Source of the DNA: DAIDHZ01 sp035480255
Lineage (GTDB): Bacteria > Chlamydiota > Chlamydiia > Chlamydiales > SM23-39
Assembly (NCBI GenBank): GCA_964630875.1
Contig: CAZVXF010000006.1
Location: forward strand, 1-64,000
Length of the DNA stretch: 64,000 bases
Reading direction: 5' to 3'
The position numbers and the translations under genes were made by a program. This document shows, in pieces, positions 1-9,000 of the stretch. The notes under the pieces are model-generated. The model was not told the origin of the DNA, did no database searches, and worked only from the letters and a program-made list of their open reading frames with translations. The first letter of the stretch is position 1; every line of letters begins with the position of its first letter.

Positions 1-181
1 AACAACCATATTTAAACTCGTATTGAGTTTTCTTTCGCAATTTTTCCAAAGTCTATGAACTTCGGGTTTATCTCTTTCACAATTAAGGATCTTTTCGCGA
101 TTTTTTGCATTTTTTTACCCACCCGTAGAACCTATGCTATGGGTTTCGCAAAAAATAAAGTCATAAATTTAACAAGAAAGC

Positions 182-275
182 AGCGCAAATTTTTTTGTCT
201 AGAGCGAGCGACCATTGCCTTAGGCCAAGGCGCGAGTGAAGACAAAAAATTTGCGGCTTCGCTGACGCAGTTAAA
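182..275. repeat. Dispersed repeat, family D, copy 1
   Basis: This stretch resembles 61265-61355. Shared blocks in order are a T-rich tract, AGCGAGCGACCATTGCC (AGAAAGTGAACATTGCC in copy 2), a short palindrome, GAGTGAAGACAA (GAGTGAGGACAA) and GACGCAG-TAAA. A small open frame at 55-318 (87 codons) runs through it. That frame has no recognisable domain and no clear ribosome binding site, so I do not call it a gene. Bases 1-448 otherwise hold only this repeat and the element at 333-436. Confidence 0.5.
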
Positions 276-332
276 TATGACGTTATTTATTGTGTTTGGT
301 ATTATGACATTTTTCTAACCAAGGAGGCACAG

Positions 333-436
333 TTGCAACACTCCATTTGGCTCCAAATTTGCCCCATTTCCATTGGATTCAATTGTTTGCAAATTGCAGA
401 AGAGCCCAAGAGGTTATGTCAATTTGCACAAATTGA
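333..436. repeat. MITE-like repeat, family A, truncated copy
   Basis: The sequence from TTGCAACACTCCATTTGG to TTTGCACAAATTGA is nearly identical to the copies at 19206-19375 and 47788-47955. The shared block containing GCAGAAGAGCCCAA is unmistakable. This copy lacks the right end with its terminal inverted repeat and stops just before the 3' end of the aspS-like gene. It has no coding content of its own. Confidence 0.8.
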
Positions 437-448
437 CTGGAGTTTGGG

Positions 449-2254
449 CTAATTTTTGCTAAAATGGCCCCATTTCGGATCGGCTATTCGAAATAGATCA
501 ATAGATGCCATAATGATTGATTCTGTGGGAAAACCACAGTTAAAGGCAGCTTTTTGCTCTTTCTTGAGCGATTCATCAAAATAATTATCGATATTGAGAA
601 GATTTCCGAAAGGCGGAACGCCGCCGACAATGATGCCAAAACGTTCAAGGATAACGGCAGGATCTTCAAATTCACACTTTTCGCCGACAATTTCTGATGC
701 GGCCTTCATATCGAGCTTGAGATGCGATGGAATATTGAATTGGTAGTTCTTTTTGGAGCTTTTCCCTCGCAAAATGAGCGCTTTAATCCCTTCTTCCATT
801 TTTGTGTTTCGAACCCGTGCTGAATCTTCAGAAGTTGGCGTTGGTTCATGCTTTGCATGGTCGATCACAAAGTTGTGTTTGTGGCATAAACGGATGATTT
901 CATTGCGTATGTTTTCTGCACCAAAGAAAATATGCGCTTTGATTCGGTTCCCAGCGATTCTTTTTGGATCTGATGGGAATAGGGATGTTTCTCGGATGTT
1001 TTTGAGCTTGAGGAGCGTCATGGTCAATCGTTCAAGACCCATTCCAAATCCACCGTGAGGAGGCATGCCGTATTTAAAAATACTTAAGTAATCTGTGAAA
1101 TTATTCACATCCATTTTTTTCATTTTGATTCCTTCAACCATAGAGTCGTAGGTATCACGTCTTTGCCCACCTGAAGTAATTTCGGTTCCTGCGCAGAGCA
1201 GATCAAATGTGTTGGTAAGGCTTGAATTTTCAGGCTTTGGATAGGCGTAGAAAGGTCTTTTTTCTGTTTTCCAATCAATAATAAAAACAAGCTCAGTCCC
1301 TTTGGTCTCTAAGCTCCATGCGCAAAGTTCTCTTTCGGCTGCAGGGCTAAGGTCTGGCTCATTTCGTTCGTCAATTCCAGTTCTTTGAAAATAGAGTTCT
1401 TGCGCTTGTGCAAAAGTTAAACGGGGGAATGGCACGTCAATCGGCGCTTTGACGATTTGATTGCCTAAAATTTCAAGTTCCGCTTTTGAATGGGTATGCA
1501 AATAGGAGAGGATGAATTGAATGCATCCTTCTTGAATATCGAGGATTTCATGCCAGTGGTTAAAAAACCCAATTTCAAATTCTAGCTGCTTTCCTTCAGA
1601 AAGATGGCGAGAAGTTTGAGAGGGTTCTGCTCTGAAAAAAGGCATCAGAGCAAATACGCGCTCGTTGACTCCAACCATAATTTGTTTATACAGCTGACTA
1701 CTTTGTGCAAGTGTTGCAGGATAACCAAAATAGTCGACATTAAAAAACTCAGCGCCACCTTCAGATGAGGCACCAATCATGTTGGGAGCAAAGTATTCAT
1801 AGGCTCCGACTTTATCATGCATATAGAGTCGAAAAGCATGCGCGATTTCTGCTTGGATTTTAAAAACAGCCTGAATACTGCGGTGACGTAATGAGATGGG
1901 TCGATGATCCAGAATAAACTCAAGATCACCTTGCATTTCAGCTTTGTAGTATTCAATCGGTGGCACAGCATGAATTGGATTTTCAATAACAATCTTCGGT
2001 TCAATGACTTCGATTTTGCCATTGGTATTCGATACTTTTCCTTGAATTTGAAGAATCGATCCAGTCTGAAGATGTGCAACTTTTTGAAGCTCTTCTTTGT
2101 TTTCAATCACAATTTGAGAAAGACCTGTGCGATCACGAAGCAATAAAAACGTCAATTTACCAAACGCGCGAAGGTTGTTTAACCAACCTCGCAAGAAAAC
2201 TTGTTCCCCAATGAGATTTGGAAGTTCGTTGGATAAGGTTCGATTCTTATGCAT
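449..2254 (-). CDS. aspS: Archaeal-type aspartyl-tRNA synthetase fused to YbaK-like deacylase domain
   Basis: Class II aminoacyl-tRNA synthetase of 601 residues. Residues 1-110 form an OB-fold anticodon-binding domain, and about 130-435 form the catalytic core. Motif 2 is FRAEPSQTSRHLSEG, and motif 3 is GGFGMGLERLTM followed by FPSDPKRIAGN. These match the short archaeal/eukaryal AspRS type, often non-discriminating (charges tRNA-Asp and tRNA-Asn), rather than the longer bacterial AspRS. Residues about 445-601 resemble YbaK/ProX-type aminoacyl-tRNA deacylases (LKLDMKAASEIVGE, FGIIVGGVPPFGN), so the protein may proofread in cis. It lies 37 bp after pnp and is probably the last gene of an rpsO-pnp-aspS operon. 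The AspRS call is firm. tRNA-Asn use and editing are inferences. Confidence 0.85.
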   Translation of the reverse strand: MHKNRTLSNELPNLIGEQVFLRGWLNNLRAFGKLTFLLLRDRTGLSQIVIENKEELQKVAHLQTGSILQIQGKVSNTNGKIEVIEPKIVIENPIHAVPPIEYYKAEMQGDLEFILDHRPISLRHRSIQAVFKIQAEIAHAFRLYMHDKVGAYEYFAPNMIGASSEGGAEFFNVDYFGYPATLAQSSQLYKQIMVGVNERVFALMPFFRAEPSQTSRHLSEGKQLEFEIGFFNHWHEILDIQEGCIQFILSYLHTHSKAELEILGNQIVKAPIDVPFPRLTFAQAQELYFQRTGIDERNEPDLSPAAERELCAWSLETKGTELVFIIDWKTEKRPFYAYPKPENSSLTNTFDLLCAGTEITSGGQRRDTYDSMVEGIKMKKMDVNNFTDYLSIFKYGMPPHGGFGMGLERLTMTLLKLKNIRETSLFPSDPKRIAGNRIKAHIFFGAENIRNEIIRLCHKHNFVIDHAKHEPTPTSEDSARVRNTKMEEGIKALILRGKSSKKNYQFNIPSHLKLDMKAASEIVGEKCEFEDPAVILERFGIIVGGVPPFGNLLNIDNYFDESLKKEQKAAFNCGFPTESIIMASIDLFRIADPKWGHFSKN

Positions 2255-2291
2255 GGATATTACTCTGTTATTACAATCGGCTAAAAACTTT

Positions 2292-4400
2292 TTAATTGGC
2301 TAGGTTCGCCTGTTGCTCAAGTATTGCCCTATGGCTGAGTTTAATTTTGCCGCGATCGTCAATATCAAGGACTTTCACTTCCAGAGGATCTCCCTCTTTC
2401 AAGCCAGTATCTCGGATATCTTGAATTCGTTTGGAGGAAAGTTCAGAGATATGGCAAAGGCCATCTTTTCCGAAAATTTCCACGAATACTCCAAAAGGAA
2501 CGATGGAAGAAATGCGACCTTTATAGGTCTTGCCTATCTCTACTTCCGAAGTTAAGTTAATAATGATTTCTTTCGCGCGATTCATTGCATCAGCACTGGT
2601 TGATGCAATGCTAACTAGTCCCGTATCGTTGATGTCAATTTGAACGCCTGTTTCTTCAACGATGGCCCGAATTTGTTTACCGCCAGGCCCAATGACTGTA
2701 CCAATTTTGCTTTGTTTGATTTGAATCGTTTCGATACGTGGCGCGTGCGCTGACATTTCAACACGTGAATTCGGACATGCTTTCAACATTTTATCTAAAA
2801 TATGTTCGCGACCCAATTTTGCTTGATGAAGCGCTTGGCTCATAATTGCATGGGTGATCCCTTCAACTTTAATATCCATTTGGAAGGCTGTAATGCCTTT
2901 GTGATCCCCAGTAATTTTAAAGTCCATATCCCCAAGAGCATCTTCGGCTCCTAGAATATCAGAGAGAATCGCATGTTTGTCACCTTGAAGAACCAGTCCC
3001 ATTGCAATTCCTGCGACAGGCCTTGATATTGGAACTCCAGCATCCATCATTGCTAGGCAACCGCCGCACACTGATGCCATGGATGAGGATCCATTGGATT
3101 CGGTAATGTTTGACTCAAGACGAATGACATAAGGAAATGCTTCTTGTTTTGGTAAGATTGCGGCCAAAGCTCTTTCAGCGAGTTTACCATGACCCACTTC
3201 GCGTCTACCAGGAGATCCGACTCTACCCACTTCTCCAACAGAGAACGGTGGAAATGAGTATTGTAAGTAGAAGCGTTGATTTGCATCTCCATGGAGATCT
3301 TCAAAGCGTTGAGCACTTGTTTCTCCACCAAGTGTACAAACAGCTAATGATTGTGTTTCTCCTCTTGTAAATAGGGAACTGCCGTGTGTTCGAGGTAAAA
3401 TGGATTGTTCAATTGCAATGGGTCGAATGTCTTTTAATCCACGACCATCAATGCGTCTTTTTTCTTCTAAAATCATATTGCGCATGAGAGTGGATTGAAG
3501 ATTTTTGTAGCTTAAAGCGACATCTGCCTTCGAATATTGGGTCGCAATTCCTTCAGGAAGAAGAGTTTTTACAACAGTCTCTTTAATCTCTCCAATGATT
3601 TTTTCTCTTTCTTGTTTATTGGAGATTCTTAAAGCGGAAATTAATAATTGTTCAGCGGTTTCTCGAACAATTCGATTGACTTCTTCAGGAATTAAGCGGA
3701 GTTCTTTTTTCTTGTTTTTGCCGATTTTTTTTGCCCAATTGCTCAAGTGATGGCAAATTGTTTGAATTGCCTTATGTCCTGTCTCAATAGCTTCAATCAC
3801 TTGTTCTTCAGTTAAAAAGTTGCAAAAGCCTTCGATCATTAAAATAGCATCTTCAGTTCCTGCCAATACAAGATCAAGTGATGAATTTTTCATCTCTTCT
3901 GCAGACGGATTAATGACAAATTGATCCTGAATTCTACCTACTCTAACGGCGCCAATCGGTTTAATTAAAGGAACATCAGAGATCGCGAGGGCAGCAGAAG
4001 CTGCGCAAATCGCAAGAACATCGGGTTGATGGCTTAAGTCATAAGAGAATACATAAGCGAGAATTTGCACTTCATTGTAGTATCCCTCTTCAAACATGGG
4101 ACGTAGGGGACGGTCAATCAGCCTGCTAATGAGAATTTCACGTTCTGCAGGTCTTCCTTCACGTTTAATAAAACCACCGGCTGTTTTTCCTGCCGCTGAA
4201 AATTTTTCTTGATAGTCAACGCGGAGAGGGAAAAAATCGATTCCTTCTGCAGCAGTTGGGGCAGCGCAAGCGGATGAAAAAACGACTGTATCTCCACACT
4301 GAACGAGCACGGATCCATTGGCCTGGCGAGCGATCTTACCTGTTTCGAATTTGATTGTCTTGTCACCGACCGGGACTGTGATCGTTTCGTGTTTGAACAT
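2292..4400 (-). CDS. pnp: Polynucleotide phosphorylase
   Basis: Phosphorolytic 3'-5' exoribonuclease of the RNA degradosome, 702 residues, normal length. Two RNase PH repeats are visible, the second with GETQSLAVCTLGG and the conserved SVCGGCLAMMDAGVP and DILGAEDALGDMDFK segments. A KH domain follows (IGTVIGPGGKQIRAI), and a C-terminal S1 domain (YKGRISSIVPFGVFVEI) ends the protein. The ATG is preceded by AGGAG at a suitable distance. It sits downstream of rpsO on the same strand, the classic rpsO-pnp pairing. A terminator hairpin between the two genes suggests partial uncoupling, with read-through supplying pnp. Confidence 0.97.
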   Translation of the reverse strand: MFKHETITVPVGDKTIKFETGKIARQANGSVLVQCGDTVVFSSACAAPTAAEGIDFFPLRVDYQEKFSAAGKTAGGFIKREGRPAEREILISRLIDRPLRPMFEEGYYNEVQILAYVFSYDLSHQPDVLAICAASAALAISDVPLIKPIGAVRVGRIQDQFVINPSAEEMKNSSLDLVLAGTEDAILMIEGFCNFLTEEQVIEAIETGHKAIQTICHHLSNWAKKIGKNKKKELRLIPEEVNRIVRETAEQLLISALRISNKQEREKIIGEIKETVVKTLLPEGIATQYSKADVALSYKNLQSTLMRNMILEEKRRIDGRGLKDIRPIAIEQSILPRTHGSSLFTRGETQSLAVCTLGGETSAQRFEDLHGDANQRFYLQYSFPPFSVGEVGRVGSPGRREVGHGKLAERALAAILPKQEAFPYVIRLESNITESNGSSSMASVCGGCLAMMDAGVPISRPVAGIAMGLVLQGDKHAILSDILGAEDALGDMDFKITGDHKGITAFQMDIKVEGITHAIMSQALHQAKLGREHILDKMLKACPNSRVEMSAHAPRIETIQIKQSKIGTVIGPGGKQIRAIVEETGVQIDINDTGLVSIASTSADAMNRAKEIIINLTSEVEIGKTYKGRISSIVPFGVFVEIFGKDGLCHISELSSKRIQDIRDTGLKEGDPLEVKVLDIDDRGKIKLSHRAILEQQANLAN

Positions 4401-4507
4401 AAATGGTATACTCCTAAATTTGTTCGATTTTAAGAAATCCTTGTATTAAATAACAAGAACGAAAAAAGGAGGATTCTGCAGTGACTCAATTAAATTGGGT
4501 ATAAAGG

Positions 4508-4538
4508 ATAAAAAAGAGTGGGGGCTTCTAGACCCCCA
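4508..4538 (-). terminator. Rho-independent terminator after rpsO
   Basis: The arms TGGGGG and CCCCCA (4519-4538) with an 8-nt loop are followed on the minus strand by CTCTTTTTTATCC. This is a GC-rich stem plus U tract directly after the rpsO stop. It lies between rpsO and pnp, so it probably attenuates rather than fully ends transcription. Confidence 0.75.
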
Positions 4539-4543
4539 TCAAC

Positions 4544-4813
4544 TTATTTTCTTAGGTTCAGACGAACGATTAAGCTTTGGTATCGCTTAGTATCCGTTGA
4601 GTTAAGATAATCAAGCAGTTTTCGTCTTTGCCCAACTAGTTTTAGTAGAGCGAGGCGGCTACTATGATCTTTCGGGGCTAATTTCAGATGCTCTGTTAGC
4701 TCCGTAATTCTTTCAGTTAATATCGCGATTTGGACGTCGGCAGAACCGGTATCCTTTTCGTGTAACTGAAATTTTTTTGTAATTTCTTCCTTGGTCCCTT
4801 TATCTAAAGACAT
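4544..4813 (-). CDS. rpsO: 30S ribosomal protein S15
   Basis: Primary 16S rRNA-binding protein of the 30S platform, 89 residues, the standard length. It carries the signature segments DTGSADVQIAILTERI, LKLAPKDHSSR and LVGQRRKLLDYL. An AGGAG lies about 10 nt before the ATG. A strong sigma-70-like promoter is placed 40-70 bp upstream, and a hairpin terminator follows the stop. It heads the rpsO-pnp-aspS run. Confidence 0.97.
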   Translation of the reverse strand: MSLDKGTKEEITKKFQLHEKDTGSADVQIAILTERITELTEHLKLAPKDHSSRLALLKLVGQRRKLLDYLNSTDTKRYQSLIVRLNLRK

Positions 4814-4854
4814 GAGGATCGTCTCCTCTTTAGGTTTATGACATTATGCCTTCG

Positions 4855-4883
4855 ATTATAGCGCATTTTGGATATACATTCAA
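4855..4883 (-). promoter_or_regulatory. Sigma-70-type promoter for rpsO-pnp
   Basis: On the minus strand TTGAAT (4878-4883) is separated by exactly 17 nt from a perfect TATAAT (4855-4860). It lies 42 bp before the rpsO start codon with no gene between. Confidence 0.7.
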
Positions 4884-4886
4884 GGA

Positions 4887-4914
4887 TTGACGTTTTTCTC
4901 TAGCTATTTAGAGT
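4887..4914 (+). promoter_or_regulatory. Possible promoter for the hypothetical-tadA pair
   Basis: TTGACG (4887-4892) is followed after 16 nt by TAGAGT (4909-4914), about 38 bp before the start at 4952. The -35 is good and the -10 is weak. It is divergent from the rpsO promoter. Confidence 0.35.
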
Positions 4915-4951
4915 ATTTAATTGCTATTCTTCAGCATAAACAAGAGACTAT

Positions 4952-5593
4952 ATGACACAAATTTTCCAAGCTTTGCAGCCTTGGCTGCCTCAAATTCTTC
5001 ATAGTATCAAAAAAGAAATTAAAATTGAGCATTTGGCCAAGAGTCCCTCGTTTTATAAAGAGCATTTTGGAAACCGTCCACTCAATCGACTCACGAATGA
5101 AGAAATTTCTAATGCTTATGAAAAAGAACTTTTACAGGGCAATCAAGAGCTAGAAGAATGGGTCATTAATCGTTGGGTATTCCGACATGGGGACATCTAT
5201 CAACACTTTGCAGAGCGCCTTTCTCAAATCAACCCAGACTTTTCTGAAATAAAAACTTTAGATGATCGTCAAAGTGAATCTGTGTTAACCGGCGCACCCG
5301 AAAGATTCGGATCTCTTTTTGTCTATTTATTTGCCGTTTTAAATGGAGTTGTCCTCGCTCCTGAAACACTTGAAATGCTTCGACAAAATGCAGAGAAAGA
5401 GGAAAAAACTCTTCAAGAGAAAGAAGTACATTCAATTCGTCAAGCAAGCCTCGAAGAAATGCTCGAAAACCAAAAGAATGAAATGCTCCGCCTAGAGAAG
5501 AAATATGAAGAAAAACTTGCCGGTGTCGTGAAAAAACATGCAATAGACGTCGAAGCATTAAAAAAACAAATCCGTGCGCTTCAGAAAAAATGA
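4952..5593 (+). CDS. Hypothetical protein with C-terminal coiled coil
   Basis: Protein of 213 residues without a recognised catalytic domain. The N-terminal 130 residues look globular and mostly helical. From about residue 145 the sequence is a charged heptad-rich coiled coil (EKEEKTLQEKEVHS through VEALKKQIRALQKK). The stop overlaps the tadA start by 4 bp (ATGA), so the two are translationally coupled. In Chlamydia a hypothetical gene also sits near pnp-rpsO-tadA, so this may be a phylum-conserved protein. Function is unknown. Confidence 0.85.
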   Translation: MTQIFQALQPWLPQILHSIKKEIKIEHLAKSPSFYKEHFGNRPLNRLTNEEISNAYEKELLQGNQELEEWVINRWVFRHGDIYQHFAERLSQINPDFSEIKTLDDRQSESVLTGAPERFGSLFVYLFAVLNGVVLAPETLEMLRQNAEKEEKTLQEKEVHSIRQASLEEMLENQKNEMLRLEKKYEEKLAGVVKKHAIDVEALKKQIRALQKK

Positions 5594-6072
5594 ATGACGA
5601 ATATTTCATGCGCGAAGCGATAAAAGAGGCGAAAAAAGCACTTCAAAAAGAAGAGGTGCCGATTGGCGCAGTGCTTGTACAAAATGGCAAAGTAATCGCT
5701 CGCGGCCACAATGAAGTAGAGCTGCTACAAGATGCGACAGCGCATGCTGAAATGATTTGCATAACAGCTGGAACTACTGCCTTAGAAAACTGGCGTCTAA
5801 CAGATACAACTCTATATTGTACTTTAGAGCCATGTGCGATGTGTGCAGGCGCAATCTTAAATTCTCGCATCAAGCGTCTTGTTTGGGGCGCTCCCGATCT
5901 AAGAGTCGGCGCGAATGGAACTTGGATCGATTTATTTGCAACAAAGCATCCGATTCACAGTGTAGAGATTACCAGTCGCATTCTCGAAGATGAATGTGCA
6001 TTTCTGATGAAAAGCTTTTTCGAATCGACTCGTAAAAAGAAATCGACGATGCTCCTCGATCATCGATTTTGA
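5590..6072 (+). CDS. tadA: tRNA adenosine(34) deaminase
   Basis: Zinc-dependent deaminase that makes inosine at the wobble position of tRNA-Arg(ACG), 160 residues. The zinc and proton-shuttle motif HAEMICI (the HAE of the family) and the PCAMCAGAI motif (PCxxC) are both present, as is the N-terminal EVPIGAVLVQNGK. The ATG overlaps the upstream stop by 4 bp, indicating coupled translation. The length and both motifs are normal for TadA. Confidence 0.95.
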   Translation: MNDEYFMREAIKEAKKALQKEEVPIGAVLVQNGKVIARGHNEVELLQDATAHAEMICITAGTTALENWRLTDTTLYCTLEPCAMCAGAILNSRIKRLVWGAPDLRVGANGTWIDLFATKHPIHSVEITSRILEDECAFLMKSFFESTRKKKSTMLLDHRF

Positions 6073-6091
6073 TTTGATATGAATCCGAAGT

Positions 6092-9000
6092 TCAGGTTAT
6101 TAGGGTTTCGATTGAGAGCATAGATAAATATGCTTCTGCTGTGATTTCGGCATCAAGTAAAGCACCGTGCTTTGTTCTTTTTTGATTGATATTGAGCCGC
6201 AAATTCAGGGCATCGAGGCTGTTTTTTTTGTCTGGAAAGAGAAGTTTTGCAATGTCCAAGGTGTCGATGATTTGATGCTTTTTTCGGAAATCGTATTCAA
6301 TGCCAGTTGCCTTGAGCTCTTCGGTAAGAAACTGAATGTCGTTATTCGCTGCATGAATAATTAAATCAGAATCTTGAATGAATTTGAGAAAATCTAACGC
6401 CACTTCATTAAATGTAGGAAATCGGGATAAAAATCGATGTGTGAGACCTGTCAAACGATGCGCTTCAGGTCTTACTCGGCATTCAGGATTTACATATCTT
6501 TGGAAGGTCTCATCGGTTCGTTTTAGATGAGTTACAACGACACATCCAATTTCTGTGATCCGATCTGTTTTTAAACCAGTTCCTGTCATTTCAAGATCCA
6601 AAACAACTTGTCTCGTGTTAAGGGCTCTTTCTTTTAGCATATTGATTTTTAGAGCTGTAGAAAGGTTGGATCCGAGATTGGGAAGAGGGATTTGAATATG
6701 ATCAACGTTTGCATTTACAGGGGGATTTTCGCTCTCTTTTCCTTGTTCTAGTTGATGCGCTCTTCTCAATAGCTGCTGTAGGACAATGGAAAAAGTCGTT
6801 TTTCCTTGAGAGAGGCTTTTTCGGAAAAATCCAAGCGCTTCTGAAATCAGGTTTAAGTGATAATAGGCCTTTGCTATTTTCATGCAAATATCAGCGTCAA
6901 GGCAATGGCGATCGGATGAAAATAGTTTATTCAGAATTTCAATAGAGTTTTTATAATATTCTACTGCTTCATTGTACTGTTTTTGTGCAAAATAGATGTC
7001 CCCGATCTTTTCTAATATCTCAGCGACCATGGGGTGATTGCGTGACCCGAACTCTTTTGTTTTTAGTTGGAGCGCTCGTTTAAAATAAAACAAAGCTTTT
7101 GACCAATTTTGTTGCGCAAAATCGAGTTTCCCAAATTCATAAAACAAGTGTCCAAGCCCTACGTGTTCATCTGATTTCCAAAGTCTCACTTTGGCGTCAA
7201 AGCTTTTATTTAAATATGTAATGGCTGCTTCATATGCTTTTTGTTCTGCATAACTCATTCCGATTCCTTCTAAGCAAGAGAGTACCTCTAGATTTTCTGA
7301 ATCGAATTTCAGTTCAATTTTGCCGGCTAAGCTTTTTGTAAAATAATCAATTGCCCTTTCTGGGTTTTTCTTTTTAAGCCAAATTGATCCCAACATGTAT
7401 TGAATTTTAACTTGCAGATCTTTTGTTGTTCCTTCAAGAGCTTGGGAAAAGCACTCTAATGATTGATTCAATCGTCCTAAATGAAAGTAGACTTCACCAA
7501 GAGAATATAAGAGCTCAGGTCGCCTTTCAAACGGTGCGTCGATGAGCTTTGTTTTCAATTTCTTAGCAGTTAAAGAAAGTTGTAAGATTTCATTGGCTGG
7601 GCCCAAATCCTCTTTTGCAGTGATCTCGATCAGATTTAAGAATATGTCCTTAGCAGGTTTTAAGCCTTCTTCTCTCAAAACATCATTGAAATCTCTTTTC
7701 TGTCCCAATATTTTCGCCGGAGCAAATAGGATTTTCACATTCAGTCCGCGTGAAAGAAAAGCATCTACAGTATCGATGATTGTCTGCTTGGTTTCCATAT
7801 TGTATCCATCAATATCGGTGATTAACACGATCGTGCGGACACTTTCTTGAATCGGCACTTTGACAAGATCACTCACACCTAGTGCTGCTGTGAATTGACA
7901 ATTGCATTTTTCTTGATCTTCATGAACAACGATCCCAAGCGATTTGAGTTCTTCCGGGTATGTTCTTGCGACCTCTAATGCGGATAAGACGTTTTCAGAT
8001 CCTTCTCCTAAAATCTTAATTGTGGGTGTCTTGCTTCCAAAAAATGAGGTGCTCGCTCCACTAGTGACTCCTCTGGCAAGTTTCGTTTTCCATTTTTGTT
8101 TTGAAGGCTGTTTTGCATTATTCCCAAGAAATGTTCTTTCAATACCGGAAAGAACACCTTTTTCATTATAGTATGGAATCACGCGGGTAAATAATTTGAA
8201 ATCTCTCACAATGATGGATCGTTCTGGGGATTCGATTTTCTGATGATCGACATAGGTGTTTTTATTGCAAATTTGAATCAGGAGCGATTTTTTTGGGTTT
8301 GTTAAACGTAATGTGACTAATAATGGTTGCGTATCTTGTTTTGAATCCCATCTTTGATCCGAAGAGATCGTCCAATATTGGTTGTCATAAAAAACCACCT
8401 TTCCTTCTAAAGAGGGTTCTTTTTGAAGAGCGCTTAAGATTCCAGTTTTCTGATCTTTTGATTGGAGGGAGCAATTGTTTTCATGTTCGGTCCGGTCAGG
8501 ATGTAACAGCATTGCCGCACGAAAATTCGTTGGGATATAGGAGATGCCCCGCAGCTGTAAATTGACTGCGACAATATTGTCTGGATCGACAATTTCACCT
8601 TTTTCATAAATGCCAATTGCTGCATTTTTCCTTTGCTCAATGGATTCTTTGGAAGGAATGCCATTTTGGGATAGCTCCCTTTTTTCAGCGATTTTTTGAA
8701 GGATCATTTGCATTGGCAAATGTAAGTTCGAAAGTTCTTCTGCATCTTCGATTAAGCAAGCGCTCTTGAGCGATTTTGCACATCTACTTGCCCCTTTTTT
8801 TTGATCAAAAAGATCCCCGAAAGATCGTTTTTCGTGACTATGTTCTGTACGGGGTAGAGCTATTTTTAAAGAGATTTTTTTTCTTAACAATGCGGAGATT
8901 ACAGAATAGATCTCCTTGTTTTTATCGATATTGAAACCCTCATTATCGATTGCAAGAACAATTGTCCGAACCCTATTTTTTGGCGACCATTTTGATAGAT

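Noticed and set aside
55..318. 87-codon open frame at the window start
   Set aside because: It runs through a dispersed repeat, has no clear ribosome binding site and no recognisable domain.
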